A stretch of DNA of 64,000 nucleotides from Roseiarcus sp963832305 (GCA_963832305.1 CAWHTU010000026.1:78098-142097), one strand, 5' to 3'. Shown: positions 42,791-52,415, counted from the stretch's first letter. Made by a program: numbers and translations. Notes: generated from the letters alone by a model not told the origin.

Positions 42791-43043
42791 GATGCAGGCG
42801 AGAGAGGTCAGGATCAGGAACAGAGCCTTGGCGACGACATTGACGGCGCCACGGCTCGCTCCGGCCGCGCGTAAGCTCGCGTACCACAGAAGGGCGAAGA
42901 CGGCGATTGAAGCGGCGACCCGAATGGATGGTCCCCTGTTTTTTCCCTGAACCTGGCCTCGCGCTGCAGATCGTCGGGCGATTTCGTGACCCGGCGCTCG
43001 CCGCGCGCCGGAAATGATAATCCTGCGAAGAAGGCAAGCCGGT

Positions 43044-43955
43044 TCAGGCGGCGGGCGCGGTCCCGCCAGACGAGGCGTGTGCGCTCGTGGCCATGAGCTT
43101 GTCCTGTGTCTTGGTTTCGAAGTCGCTGGCGTCGTGGCGCTCGTGCAACTGGCTCGAAGGCTCGCCGGAGGTCCGGTTGACTATGCGTCCGCGCTTGACT
43201 GCCGGGCGGGCGGCGATCGTCTCGGCCCAGCGCAGGACGTTCTTGTAGTCGTGCACGCTGAGAAACTCAGCCGCCCCATATTGCCCGCCCCTCACCAGGC
43301 CGCCGTACCAGGGCCAGATCGCGATATCGGCGATCGTGTATTCACTGCCGGCGACATACTCGCTCTCGGCCAGACGGCGGTCGAGCACATCGAGCTGCCG
43401 CTTCACCTCCATCGCATACCTGTCGATGGCGTATTCGATCTTGGTTGGCGCGTAGGCATAAAAGTGCCCGAACCCGCCGCCGAGAAACGGCGCCGCGCCC
43501 ATCTGCCAGAAGAGCCACGAGAGGCATTCGCCCCGCGCGCCGGCCTCGGTCGGCAGCAAGGCCCCGAACTTCTCGGCGAGATAAAGCAGGATCGCCCCCG
43601 ACTCGAACACCCGGATCGGCTTTTTGCCGCTGCGATCGACCATGGCCGGGATCTTGGAATTGGGATTGATGGCCACGAAGCCGCTGCCGAACTGATCGCC
43701 CTTGCCGATATGGATCAGCCAGGCGTCATACTCGGCGCCCTTCTTCCCGAGCGCCAATAGCTCCTCGAGCATGATCGTGACCTTCTGCCCGTTCGGAGTC
43801 GCCAGCGAATAGAGCTGAAGCGGATGGCGGCCGACCGGCAATTCCGTGTCGTGGGTCGGCCCGGCGATCGGGCGATTGATGCTCGCGAACTGGCCCCCGT
43901 TTGGTTTGTTCCAGGCCCAGACTTTCGGGGGCGTGTATTCGGGCGAACTGCTCAT
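43044..43955 (-). CDS. yghU: Glutathione transferase YghU-type disulfide-bond oxidoreductase
   Basis: A 303-residue thioredoxin-fold plus GST C-domain protein that closely follows E. coli YghU: SINRPIAGPTH, LYSLATPNGQKVTIMLEELLALG, VFESGAILLYLAEKFG, APFLGGGFGHFYAYAP and KRGRIVNRTSGEP. Such enzymes bind two glutathiones and reduce disulfides or peroxides. The tail after about residue 285 is extended and Ala-rich. Confidence 0.93.
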   Translation of the reverse strand: MSSSPEYTPPKVWAWNKPNGGQFASINRPIAGPTHDTELPVGRHPLQLYSLATPNGQKVTIMLEELLALGKKGAEYDAWLIHIGKGDQFGSGFVAINPNSKIPAMVDRSGKKPIRVFESGAILLYLAEKFGALLPTEAGARGECLSWLFWQMGAAPFLGGGFGHFYAYAPTKIEYAIDRYAMEVKRQLDVLDRRLAESEYVAGSEYTIADIAIWPWYGGLVRGGQYGAAEFLSVHDYKNVLRWAETIAARPAVKRGRIVNRTSGEPSSQLHERHDASDFETKTQDKLMATSAHASSGGTAPAA

Positions 43956-44220
43956 TCACGGGCTCCAGGTCTCAGGGCGGCCAACGATACGCGTTTGCGA
44001 CGCGCAAGACCCATATGGTCCAGAGCGGAGAGCTCGCGGAGGGGCGAGACGATGATACTCGCGCAGCAATCCCTCACAATCGTGTGATCGCTGTCAAGCT
44101 CACGGAAAGCAGCAACGCGAAGCGGATCGTGGCGCAATTCACGCCGCCGCGTTCTGCCTCGCTTGGCATGCGTAAAACCTAAGCTCTTGCTTATCTATCA
44201 CCACCGTGATACTAAGGCAT
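43956..44220. other. Divergent promoter region yghU/arsR
   Basis: 265 bp between divergent genes. It becomes AT-richer near 44165-44215 (CTTGCTTATCTATCACC..GTGATACTAAGG), the likely promoter of the ArsR-type gene. No gene seen. Confidence 0.35.
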
Positions 44221-44577
44221 ATGCTTAACTATGCAACTCCTCTGGACCGGGCGTTCCAGGCGCTGGCGGACCCGACCCGCCGCGCGATTGTCGAGCGGCT
44301 GACGCAAGGCCCGGCGTCGGTCAGCGAACTCAAGCGGCCGCTCGAAATGTCGCTGCCGGCGGTGATGCAGCACCTGGGCGTGCTCGAGACGTCCGGGCTT
44401 GTCGTTTCCGAGAAGGCAGGCAGGGTGCGCACCTGCCGCATCAATCTCCCTGGACTCGCCGACGCCGAGCGATGGATCGCCGACCGGCGTCTGGAGTGGG
44501 AGCGCCGGCTCGACCGGCTCGATGAATACCTCAAGTCCCTGAACCGTGAAGGAGAGAGCGATGAGCAGAATCGATAA
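44221..44577 (+). CDS. ArsR-family transcriptional regulator
   Basis: A 118-residue winged-helix protein: FQALADPTRRAIVERLTQGP, then SVSELKRPLEMSLPAVMQHLGVLETSGLV. The metal-binding Cys pairs of true ArsR are absent, and it belongs to the group paired with SRPBCC genes. It overlaps the following SRPBCC gene by 17 bp and is probably coupled to it, repressing its own operon. Confidence 0.9.
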   Translation: MLNYATPLDRAFQALADPTRRAIVERLTQGPASVSELKRPLEMSLPAVMQHLGVLETSGLVVSEKAGRVRTCRINLPGLADAERWIADRRLEWERRLDRLDEYLKSLNREGESDEQNR

Positions 44578-45517
44578 CGTGGCCAGCGAGGTCGAGCCGG
44601 CCCCGGTGCGCGTCTCGCGCGTCTTCGCCGCGCCGCGGGAAACGGTGTTCCAGGCCTGGAGCTCGGCCGATCACATCAAGCGGTGGTTCTGCCCGGACAG
44701 CTATTCGGTTCCCGAGGCGAAGGTCGAGATGCGCGTCGGCGGCGCATTCGAAGTCTGCATGCGATCGCCTGCGGGCGTCGATCATTGGACGCGCGGGTCG
44801 TTCACCGAAGTTGTCGCTCCGGAGCGCCTGACGATCGACCATCATGTGATCGATCCGTGCGGGGGCGGTCCGCTGTTCAGCGCCGTCACGCGAGTGAGGT
44901 TCAGCGATAAGGGCGCCGGGAGAACCCTGATGGAGGTGGTCCAGACCTATTCAGTCGCCGGCGCGGCGCAGGCCGAGCAGATGCTGAAAGGGGCGCCCGA
45001 GGGGTGGCGCCAGACCCTCGACAAGCTGGAGGCCGAAGTCGCGCGGATGCACGCCGGCGCCGTGCGGTCCGTCGTCCACGGCGCCTTTCATCTCGAGCGC
45101 GCGTATGACGCGACGGTGGAAGAGGTGTACCGGGCGCTGTCCGACAAGGACGCGAAGAGCCGGTGGTTTTTTGGGCCCGCCGGATGGCGGCCGATTGAGC
45201 GGACTATGGATTTCCGGGTCGGCGGACGCGAGCGGGTCAAGGGCGGTTTCGACGGCGGCGTGACCACGACCTTCGACGCCGTCTATCACGACATCGTTCC
45301 GCGTGAGCGGATCATCTACACTTATGAGATGCGCCTTGACGATCGCAAAATCTCCGTTTCCCTTGCGACGCTCGAGATCAGGCCTGTGGGCGGGGGCCGA
45401 ACGAAGCTTAGGATCAGCGAGCAGGGCGCGTTCCTCGACGGCTACGACGATGCCGGGGCGCGCGAGCGCGGGACGAGCGATCTGCTGGAGAAGCTGGGAG
45501 CGTCGCTGAAATCCTGA
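44561..45517 (+). CDS. Tandem SRPBCC (AHSA1-like) domain protein
   Basis: A 318-residue protein made of two AHSA1/START-like domains. The first begins VRVSRVFAAPRETVFQAWSSADHIKRWFCP and the second, near residue 160, begins HLERAYDATVEEVYRALSDKDAKSRWFFGP. Usually these are separate genes of about 150 residues, so this is a fusion. They bind hydrophobic ligands, but the function is not known. ATG 44561 follows GAAGGAGAGAGCG. The gene is coupled to the ArsR-type gene upstream. Confidence 0.87.
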   Translation: MSRIDNVASEVEPAPVRVSRVFAAPRETVFQAWSSADHIKRWFCPDSYSVPEAKVEMRVGGAFEVCMRSPAGVDHWTRGSFTEVVAPERLTIDHHVIDPCGGGPLFSAVTRVRFSDKGAGRTLMEVVQTYSVAGAAQAEQMLKGAPEGWRQTLDKLEAEVARMHAGAVRSVVHGAFHLERAYDATVEEVYRALSDKDAKSRWFFGPAGWRPIERTMDFRVGGRERVKGGFDGGVTTTFDAVYHDIVPRERIIYTYEMRLDDRKISVSLATLEIRPVGGGRTKLRISEQGAFLDGYDDAGARERGTSDLLEKLGASLKS

Positions 45518-45591
45518 GAGCGGCGGCGCGCTTCAAGCGGTGTTTGGGCGGGGAGCCGACGAAACTCGCTCCCTTACGTCAAAGGCGACGC

Positions 45592-45873
45592 TCACTCGTC
45601 GTTCGAGGCGTTGAGGTCGTCCCAGCCGAGGTATTTGGCCTCGCGGCCCTTGCGAAGGCGAACCCCTGCGCCGCCGCCGTTCTGGGCAATAAACACGACG
45701 CCCGCAGATTCGAGCGCGGCCCGCATCCTGGCGACCGCGTCGGCGGGGATGGCGGGCGCCCCGGTCTCAAATCGATCGACCATGGACAGCGACACGCCGG
45801 CGGCCGCGACGAGATCCGCCTGCGACCAGCCGATGAGCGCGCGCGCGGCTCGGATCTGAGCGGCTTCGATCAT
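45592..45873 (-). CDS. Small XRE-family regulator
   Basis: A 93-residue helix-turn-helix protein: QIRAARALIGWSQADLVAAAGVSLSMVDRFETG, then ALESAGVVFIAQNGGGAGVRLR. This common alphaproteobacterial type has a short C-terminal beta segment. It follows the radical SAM gene at a gap of only 9 bp on the same strand, so it is probably co-transcribed. Confidence 0.85.
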   Translation of the reverse strand: MIEAAQIRAARALIGWSQADLVAAAGVSLSMVDRFETGAPAIPADAVARMRAALESAGVVFIAQNGGGAGVRLRKGREAKYLGWDDLNASNDE

Positions 45874-45882
45874 CGCCTCAAG

Positions 45883-47724
45883 TCAGCGCGCCTGGACTGC
45901 AGGCATAGCGACCGCGGGAGGCCGCACGGAATCACGAATGCTGTCGCCGAGAGCCTTGCGCGCGAGCGCCGCTTCGCCGCCGGATGTCGCGTGATAGAGC
46001 GAAAGCTGTTCGAATTCGTCCTCGCGCGGCGGGGCAATGGCGAGATCGGTATAGGTCCATCGATCGGGCGCGTTCAGAACCTCGTTGAGGATGCGCCGCG
46101 TCCGCAAGAAGAAGCGCGAGTAGCGCCACGTCTTGGCTGCGATCCCGCCCCAGTAGCGCGGATAGAAGACGAACGGCGACTCGAGCGGCAGTCCCTGGCG
46201 CCGGTCGCGGCGGTACTTGAGCCGAAAGGCGCCGCCTTCGAGGGGATGCACGCCCTCCTCCTCGATCATCAGCTTGAACCACATGATCGTGCTCGCGATC
46301 GGCTTCGGCCGGCCGTTCGGGATCTGGGCGGCGCGCTTCAGGATGGTGCGGATGTGCTCGGGCGTGTAGTAGGTCTTCCACGCTGCGCGATAGGCCTCCT
46401 CCCACTCGGCGTCAGACATTTTCGAATGATGCGCGACGCGATGATCGAGGTCGTATTTGTTGATATCGGGGTCCATCCAGACGCCCTTCTTCAACAGAGT
46501 CTTGTGGTCCTCCGAACCCGGCAGCGGGGTTAAGAAGAAGAACTCGAGGATGTCGAGCGGCAGCTCGCGCTTGATGATCTCAATGTCGCGCAGGATCGAT
46601 TCCTTGGTGTCCGCCGGGAAACCGAGGATGTAGCCGGCGAAGGTGAGCGCCCCGTGCGCCCGCCACTTCTGCAGCATGACGCGATATTCGGTGATCTTGT
46701 TCTGCCGCTTCTTGGCAGTGATCAGATTCTCGGGGTTGATGTTCTCAAGCCCGATGAAGATACGTCGCGCTCCCGCCTTGGTCGCCTTCTCGATGAAGTT
46801 CGGGATCTTGTGGCAGAGCGTGTCGACCTGGATGGTGAAGCCGCAGTGAATGCCCTCGTCCTTGAGCTTGATGACCCGGTCGAGCAGGATCTCCCAGTCG
46901 CTGTTGCGGGCGAAATTGTCGTCGGTGATGAAGAACCGGTCTATGCCCTGCTTCCTGTTTTCGCGAATGATCTGTTCCAGGTCGTCAGGCGTGCGGAAGC
47001 GGCTCTTGCGCCCTTGGACGTTGATGATTGTGCAGAACGAGCACTGATACGGGCAGCCGCGGCCAAGGTCGATCGAAGAATAATGGCCGGTCGTGCGGGC
47101 GAGGTGCTGGCGTGGCAGGATCGGCGCAGGCTCACCCTCGAGCGAGGGCAGGTGGTCCATGAAATTGTAGAGCGGTTTCATCTCGCCGCGCCATGCGTCG
47201 CGGAGAACTTCGTCCAGCCGATGCTCCTCGGCTTCGCCCGCGAAGAGCGAGACGCCGATCGCCTGCGCCGCCTTGAGTTCGACCGGCATCTCCGGCAGCA
47301 TGGCGATGCAGCCTGAGACATGAAATCCGCCGATGCAGACCTGGAGGCCGGCGGCGCGAAACTCGCGCGCGAGATCCATGGAGCGGGGATACTGATTCGA
47401 CTGCACGCCTACGATGCCGATCAGCGAGCGGCCGCCGCGGCGCTTTAGGTCGCGGATGATCCTCTTCGGATGGACTCGGCGGTTGGTCTCATCGTAGGTC
47501 TCGATGATGAATTCGATTCCCGTCCCGAGCGCCTCGCGTTTCCGAGCGTCGTCCGCGAGACTGTACATGCAGGCGAGCGTGTTGGACGGCAGCGCCGAGC
47601 GGTACCATTGAATCGGATAGCCGTCGTCGTCGTAATGGGTCGGCTTGACGAGAACGAAAGTAAATAACGAATCCGACGCGTGTGAGCCCGGCTTTGTCTC
47701 GATTGAACTCGACGAAGCGTCCAT
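45883..47724 (-). CDS. Radical SAM protein with N-terminal B12-binding-like domain
   Basis: A 613-residue protein. The cluster motif CPYQCSFC gives Cys224, Cys228 and Cys231. The N-terminal 170 residues resemble a cobalamin-binding fold (GIVGVQSNQYPRSMDLAREF.., IGGFHVSG) but lack the DxHxxG cobalt ligand. A C-terminal region of about 180 residues is specific to this group. The long central text RFFITDDNFARNSDWEILLDR is common in alphaproteobacterial B12-radical SAM proteins of unknown substrate. It is not the hopanoid methylase HpnP as I remember that protein. ATG 47724 (MDASSSS) was chosen over the open frame back to 47814. Confidence 0.8.
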   Translation of the reverse strand: MDASSSSIETKPGSHASDSLFTFVLVKPTHYDDDGYPIQWYRSALPSNTLACMYSLADDARKREALGTGIEFIIETYDETNRRVHPKRIIRDLKRRGGRSLIGIVGVQSNQYPRSMDLAREFRAAGLQVCIGGFHVSGCIAMLPEMPVELKAAQAIGVSLFAGEAEEHRLDEVLRDAWRGEMKPLYNFMDHLPSLEGEPAPILPRQHLARTTGHYSSIDLGRGCPYQCSFCTIINVQGRKSRFRTPDDLEQIIRENRKQGIDRFFITDDNFARNSDWEILLDRVIKLKDEGIHCGFTIQVDTLCHKIPNFIEKATKAGARRIFIGLENINPENLITAKKRQNKITEYRVMLQKWRAHGALTFAGYILGFPADTKESILRDIEIIKRELPLDILEFFFLTPLPGSEDHKTLLKKGVWMDPDINKYDLDHRVAHHSKMSDAEWEEAYRAAWKTYYTPEHIRTILKRAAQIPNGRPKPIASTIMWFKLMIEEEGVHPLEGGAFRLKYRRDRRQGLPLESPFVFYPRYWGGIAAKTWRYSRFFLRTRRILNEVLNAPDRWTYTDLAIAPPREDEFEQLSLYHATSGGEAALARKALGDSIRDSVRPPAVAMPAVQAR

Positions 47725-47823
47725 GATGTCCCGTCTTTTCAGTGAATCGCAGCTTGGGTACCACGGGACAGCCCAGCCCGGCAAATCGCCCGCTTCCTTC
47801 CGGGCCACCGCCAAGAGCGCGCC

Positions 47824-48435
47824 TCACATCGGGGGCACGAGCCCGTCCTTGCCGACCAGGACAAAGGCGGCGTCAATAGAGCCGTCGTCCTGTTTCGGTC
47901 CCCGGGCGATGATCGCCGCGCCGGGTTTGAGGTCGGTCTGCGCGCCCGGCGCGAGAGCGACGATCGGCGTCTTGGGGTCGACGACAATGGCCTGCTCGCC
48001 GCCCTTGTAGGTCACGGTGAGCTTCGGCCCGCTCGTCGCGTCCACGCGCGCGGTGATATTGCCGTTGGTCATGCTGCTGCCGGGCCCGAGATCGAACGGG
48101 CGGTGGCCCTCGCCGGCTCCCCGCATCGCCTCGGGAAAGATATGCACTTCCACCGCCTTGAGTTCGTTTCCCTCGCCCGGCGTGGCGGCGACGCCGACAA
48201 ACGAACCCGGCTTCACGTCGGCGAGCGTCGCCGGGATCACCAGAGCGAAGCGCGTTTTCGGACTAGATGCGGATCGTCGCTCCTCCCCTGCGCGCGTTTT
48301 TACTTCAAGGCTCGCGCCGTCGGCGCTCACCGTCTCGATGGTCGCGCGCGCCGAGGCGACCGGCGCATTCTGGGCCAGGGCGGGGACGACAGCGAAGACG
48401 AAGGCCGCAGCGAGAGCAATTTTGAGCGACGCCAT
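47824..48435 (-). CDS. Exported DUF5666-like beta-domain protein
   Basis: A 203-residue protein with a signal peptide (MASLKIALAAAFVFAVVPALAQ). Two similar beta-rich parts follow (RATIETVSADGASLEVKTRAGEE and ARVDATSGPKLTVTYKGGE, each followed by GSFVGV/GAAIIA elements). It recalls DUF5666-type periplasmic domains. ATG 48435 was chosen at the signal peptide. It lies between gnd and the radical SAM gene on the same strand. Confidence 0.65.
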   Translation of the reverse strand: MASLKIALAAAFVFAVVPALAQNAPVASARATIETVSADGASLEVKTRAGEERRSASSPKTRFALVIPATLADVKPGSFVGVAATPGEGNELKAVEVHIFPEAMRGAGEGHRPFDLGPGSSMTNGNITARVDATSGPKLTVTYKGGEQAIVVDPKTPIVALAPGAQTDLKPGAAIIARGPKQDDGSIDAAFVLVGKDGLVPPM

Positions 48436-48502
48436 CGTTTTTCTCCAAAGCCACGCAGCGAACCGGCGGAGCCCGGCGCCGCGAGCCTGAATCAGTAGAG
48501 AA

Positions 48503-50029
48503 TTACAATGTTGTTTCCAAGACGAAGCGGCGTTGGCGAACGACGCCCGAGCGCCCGTCGAAGTCAAAGATCCGTGAGGCGGCGGTCGCGCTCCCGTTCA
48601 CATTTTCACCTCGCTGCCGTCCTGACGTCCAGCGGGTATGGAAGCTGCCCTCTTTGTCGAGACGGCGGTAGGTGTGGGCGCCGAAATAGTCGCGCAGCCC
48701 CTGGAGCAGGTTCGCGGGGCCGCGGGCGCGCCTCAGACCGTCGTAATAGGCGAGCGATGAGGAAAAGGCGGGGGTCGGCACGCCATTGGCGACCGCAAGC
48801 GCGATCACCTGCCGCCAGGCGCCCTCCGCTTTCAACACCGCCTGCAGGAAATAGTCGTCGAGCAGGAGGTTCGCGAGCTTCGCGTCACGCCCGTAGGCCT
48901 CCCTGATGCGATCGAGGAACCTCGCCCGAATGATGCACCCGCCGCGCCAGATGGTCGCCATGTCGCCGAGCTTGAGGTCAAACTTGAATTGCGCCGAGGC
49001 TACGGACATCTGCTCGAAGCCCTGCGCGTAGGCGACGATCTTCGACGCGTAGAGGGCGTCGCGGATGGCGTCGATTTCCGCTTTCTCCGGCTTGCGCTTG
49101 GCCTGCGCGGGATGCGGCGTCTTCTTGTCCAACGTCAGGCGCATCGCACGGTTGGCGGAGAGGACGCGGGCATAGACCGCCTCAGTGATCGCGGTCAGCG
49201 GCACGCCGAGCTCGAGCGCGTTCTGGGCGGTCCAGCGGCCCGTCCCCTTCTGCTCCGCCTCATCGAGGATGGCGTCGACCAGCGGCTTGCCGGCGCTATC
49301 GGTCTTGCGCAGGACGGCGGCGGTGATCTCGATCAAATAGCTGTCGAGGTCGCCCTGCTTCCAGGTCTGGAAGATGTCCGCCATCGCCGGGGCGTCCAGG
49401 CCATAGACGCTCTTCATCAGATCGTAGGATTCGGCGATGAGCTGCATGTCGGCGTATTCGATGCCGTTATGCACCATCTTCACATAGTGGCCCGCGCCCT
49501 GCGGGCCGATATAGGTGCAGCAGGGAACGCCATCGACCTGGGCCGCCATTTTGGTCAGCATCGGCGCGATGCGGTCCCAGGCTTCGCGGTCGCCGCCTGG
49601 CATCATGCTCGGGCCCTCGAGCGCGCCCTCCTCGCCGCCGGAAACGCCCATGCCGACGAAACGAATCTGTTTCGCTTCGCAGGTCTGGTAGCGGCGGGCG
49701 GTGTCGGTGAACAGCGAGTTGCCGCCGTCGATGATGATGTCGCCTGCATCGAGATTGGGAATGAGCTCGTCGATCACCTCGTCGACTGCCGGGCCCGCCT
49801 TGACCATGATGAGGATCGGGCGGGGCTTTGCGATGCTGGCGATGAAGTCGGGAAGGGAGCCCGCCGGCAAAAAGCGCCCCTCGCCGCCATGCTGGACCAC
49901 GAGTTCATCGGTCCGTTCATGGTTGCGATTGAATACCGCGACCCCAAACCCGTGCCGCGCGGCATTGCGCGCCAGATTCGCGCCCATGACGGCCAATCCG
50001 AAGACGCCGATGTCAGCTTGATCAGCCAT
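48503..50029 (-). CDS. gnd: 6-phosphogluconate dehydrogenase (decarboxylating)
   Basis: A 508-residue enzyme of the pentose phosphate pathway that converts 6-phosphogluconate to ribulose 5-phosphate with NADP. It has IGVFGLAVMGANLARNAARHG, FVGMGVSGGEEGALEGPSMMPGG, the catalytic Lys in GHYVKMVHNGIEYADMQL and the tail DYFGAHTYRRLD. It is about 35 residues longer at the C terminus than usual. ATG 50029 is chosen at MADQADIG. Confidence 0.95.
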   Translation of the reverse strand: MADQADIGVFGLAVMGANLARNAARHGFGVAVFNRNHERTDELVVQHGGEGRFLPAGSLPDFIASIAKPRPILIMVKAGPAVDEVIDELIPNLDAGDIIIDGGNSLFTDTARRYQTCEAKQIRFVGMGVSGGEEGALEGPSMMPGGDREAWDRIAPMLTKMAAQVDGVPCCTYIGPQGAGHYVKMVHNGIEYADMQLIAESYDLMKSVYGLDAPAMADIFQTWKQGDLDSYLIEITAAVLRKTDSAGKPLVDAILDEAEQKGTGRWTAQNALELGVPLTAITEAVYARVLSANRAMRLTLDKKTPHPAQAKRKPEKAEIDAIRDALYASKIVAYAQGFEQMSVASAQFKFDLKLGDMATIWRGGCIIRARFLDRIREAYGRDAKLANLLLDDYFLQAVLKAEGAWRQVIALAVANGVPTPAFSSSLAYYDGLRRARGPANLLQGLRDYFGAHTYRRLDKEGSFHTRWTSGRQRGENVNGSATAASRIFDFDGRSGVVRQRRFVLETTL

Positions 50030-50264
50030 GTGTCCTCGCACGCTTCCCGGCCCTGCCGCTCGTCTTAGCCTTGCATTGACGGACGATCAAATATGGTCGT
50101 GGAGGACGATCGCTCACAAGCGGTCGAACAGGCCGTAAATCGGCTGTGTGATGGCCGATGCCGACCAGCAAAGCCGATTGAGCCAGTCGTATTTCGGCGC
50201 GGGAAGCGGTTGACGAGAGGGCGCGGAAGCGCGTTTTCTTCCCCCTGTTCCAGGAGTCGAGGCC

Positions 50265-50672
50265 TTGATCGACCCGCCGGCCGAAGTGCTGCTTGTTCGC
50301 GTCTACTATGAAGACACCGACTTCTCCGGTCGCGTCTACCACGCCTCCTATTTGCGGTTCCTCGAGCGCGGGCGAACAGAGTGGCTGCGCGGGCGCGGAC
50401 TTGCGCATCGGGAGCTCGCGGAGACTTCCTTCGTCGCCTTTGCTGTGCGCTCCTTGCAAATCGAGTTTCTCGCGCCGGCGCTCATGGACGACCTGCTTCG
50501 AGTCGAAACCGCCATCGCCAAGACGGGCGGGGCGTCGATCGACTTTCGGCAACGCATCTTGTGCGGCGACGCCGAGCTGATCACCGCCGTGGTGAGGGTC
50601 GCGGCCATTCGAGACGGCCGTCCGGCGCGGATTCCGCTGTCCTTGCGCCGTGCCTTTCAGGCTCCATCTTGA
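50265..50672 (+). CDS. ybgC: Acyl-CoA thioesterase YbgC
   Basis: A 135-residue hotdog-fold thioesterase with RVYYEDTDFSGRVYHASYLRFLERGRTEWLR, where Asp in EDTDF is the catalytic residue. It often starts the tol-pal cluster, but no tol genes follow here. The start is TTG 50265, with CAGGAG ten bases upstream. It is divergent from gnd across 235 bp. Confidence 0.9.
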   Translation: MIDPPAEVLLVRVYYEDTDFSGRVYHASYLRFLERGRTEWLRGRGLAHRELAETSFVAFAVRSLQIEFLAPALMDDLLRVETAIAKTGGASIDFRQRILCGDAELITAVVRVAAIRDGRPARIPLSLRRAFQAPS

Positions 50673-50897
50673 CGCGCCGACCTGCGAAGCGTCGCCGTCG
50701 CCCCATACTGACCAGCGCCGCTATTGACAATGGCGGTCAATCGCCTTAAGTCCGAGCATCGAAATTCGGCCGGACAACTCTTGCTACGAGTGAAGATGTT
50801 CACTCGTTCTGACGAACTCCCTCGAAAAATCGAAACGGGATTCCGGCGCCGGTTCTTGGCGCCGAGCCCTGAATACTCGCATCCGAAAGGGATCGTC

Positions 50898-51107
50898 ATG
50901 CCAACTGGCACAGTAAAGTGGTTTAATCCGCAAAAAGGCTTCGGCTTCATACAACCCGACGACGGCGGCAAGGACGCCTTTGTTCACATCAGCGCCGTGG
51001 AACGCGCCGGCATGAACGACCTCCGCGAAGGTCAGAAGGTCAGCTTTGAGCTGGTCACTGACAAGCGTTCGGGCAAGATGTCCGCCGACAAGCTACAGGC
51101 CGTCTGA
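50898..51107 (+). CDS. cspA: Cold-shock protein, CspA family
   Basis: A 69-residue single cold-shock domain that binds single-stranded RNA and DNA. RNP1 is KGFGFI and RNP2 is DAFVHIS. The 5' region of about 225 bp after ybgC has no gene and probably contains its promoter and a long leader, as is typical for cold-shock genes. A clear terminator follows. Confidence 0.95.
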   Translation: MPTGTVKWFNPQKGFGFIQPDDGGKDAFVHISAVERAGMNDLREGQKVSFELVTDKRSGKMSADKLQAV

Positions 51108-51190
51108 GCGAAAAGGCGGAGCCTGCCGTCGTCGACCGCGGATGTACCGGCGGTGGCGAAGGGCCTGAGGTTTCGTCGGACGGTTCGAGG

Positions 51191-51217
51191 GGTCAGGAAA
51201 TATCCTGGCCCTTTTTT
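51191..51217 (+). terminator. Intrinsic terminator after cspA
   Basis: GGTCAGGA (51191-51198) pairs with TCCTGGCC (51203-51210), one G-U pair included, followed by TTTTTT (51212-51217). It ends the cspA transcript 84 bp after its stop and 27 bp before the next gene, which therefore needs its own promoter or read-through. Confidence 0.8.
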
Positions 51218-51243
51218 CTGTCCAGCAAGCGGGGTTCAAAACC

Positions 51244-51447
51244 ATGATTCCGCATAAGTTCATAATTGGCCAGCTGGTCGATTTCGACACCCGGATCGAA
51301 CCGACCCCGAGAACCAAAGGACCCTACGAGGTCTTGCGCGTGCTGCCGGCGGAAGACGAGATGAAGCCGCGGGTCTATCGCATTAAGAGCCAAGCCGAAC
51401 CGTTCGAACGCAACGTCAACGAGTACGAAATCGTCGCTGTCGGCTAG
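51244..51447 (+). CDS. Small conserved protein of unknown function
   Basis: A 67-residue protein: HKFIIGQLVDFDTRIEPTPR, then GPYEVLRVLPAEDEM and YRIKSQAEPFERNVNEYEI. I have seen similar short proteins in alphaproteobacteria, where the GPYE..R.LP..YRIKS pattern recurs. A small beta-barrel is likely. The context next to cspA may hint at RNA or stress, but function is unknown. Confidence 0.7.
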   Translation: MIPHKFIIGQLVDFDTRIEPTPRTKGPYEVLRVLPAEDEMKPRVYRIKSQAEPFERNVNEYEIVAVG

Positions 51448-52415
51448 TTCTCCGGTCCGCTGCATCCAAGGAACTCCTGATCGAGACCAGCCACGGCGCG
51501 GGACGCAGTTTGCGCGGCGCTCCCATAAAGGCTGAATCCCTTTGACGAAACACGCCTATCGCGAGCACTCGCTCTCTGATGCGGAAGGCTGGCGGCGCAG
51601 AGTGCCCCCTGATCGTCGGCCGAATGACTGGCGAAGCCTGTTCGAGCCCGCTGTGACGGTGCTGTCGCTTATCTCGCGCAAAGCCTAGCCGCCCGGGTAT
51701 GGCGCTTGGATGAAGCGCGCAGCCTCTCGTCTCGTTCAAGGACGTCGACGCGCAATCGGCGCGGGTCGCGGGTTGAACACGGTTGCGGAGTAATTCGCAG
51801 GCCCCGGGGCCCGCCCCTGTCCGCCACCGACTCGCCAATTTTTTTGAGGCTTTCCAAAGGCAGACAATGGCGCTGGTTGAGTAGGTTCAGCGCACAGGAT
51901 TACATTGGTTATTCGTGTTGTCGCCAATCGGATGCAGCGGGACAACTACAGTCGGTGGCCTGAGCGGGCCTACATATACGAACCGATACGATCCCTAAAC
52001 TCCGAATCCAGGTCCCCAGGCGTCCGAGTCCCGATCGCCAGCGCCCATCCATTTTCCGAACCCGGCGCGCATATTGTCCTAGCCGCACGTTCAGACCCGC
52101 CCGGGTCCCCGTAACGCCCGCTGGCCGCCAAAACCCCGATGACGCAGCGTTGAGACGTATTTCGTTCAATAAAACAGGGGTCCCCCACACGGGGCAGCAG
52201 CGTCAGGCGATGGTGGACTGGCGCCGAATTGGCGAGAAAATTGACATTCCGTTGCGTGATCTTTTTGCAACATGGCGGAAAAAAAGCCAATTAAAGCCCA
52301 TCTCGTGGCGCAAAAGCGGCGCAAGTCGCTTGATGTCCCAAGGGCAAGGCCGCATAAACATCGCCCAATAGTTCCGGAATCGCGCTGAGAGTTGAGTTAG
52401 CGGGGCACGCTTGCG
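51448..52415. other. Gene-poor region before the adhesin
   Basis: Nearly 970 bp without a convincing gene on either strand. Frames here are short, Arg/Ser/Pro-rich and look like shadows. The last 100 bases probably hold the promoter of the adhesin. No RNA gene or repeat was recognised. Confidence 0.4.

Noticed and set aside
45883..47724. Hopanoid C-2 methylase HpnP
   Set aside because: It shares only the B12-radical SAM architecture. The N-terminal and C-terminal sequences do not match HpnP as I remember it.
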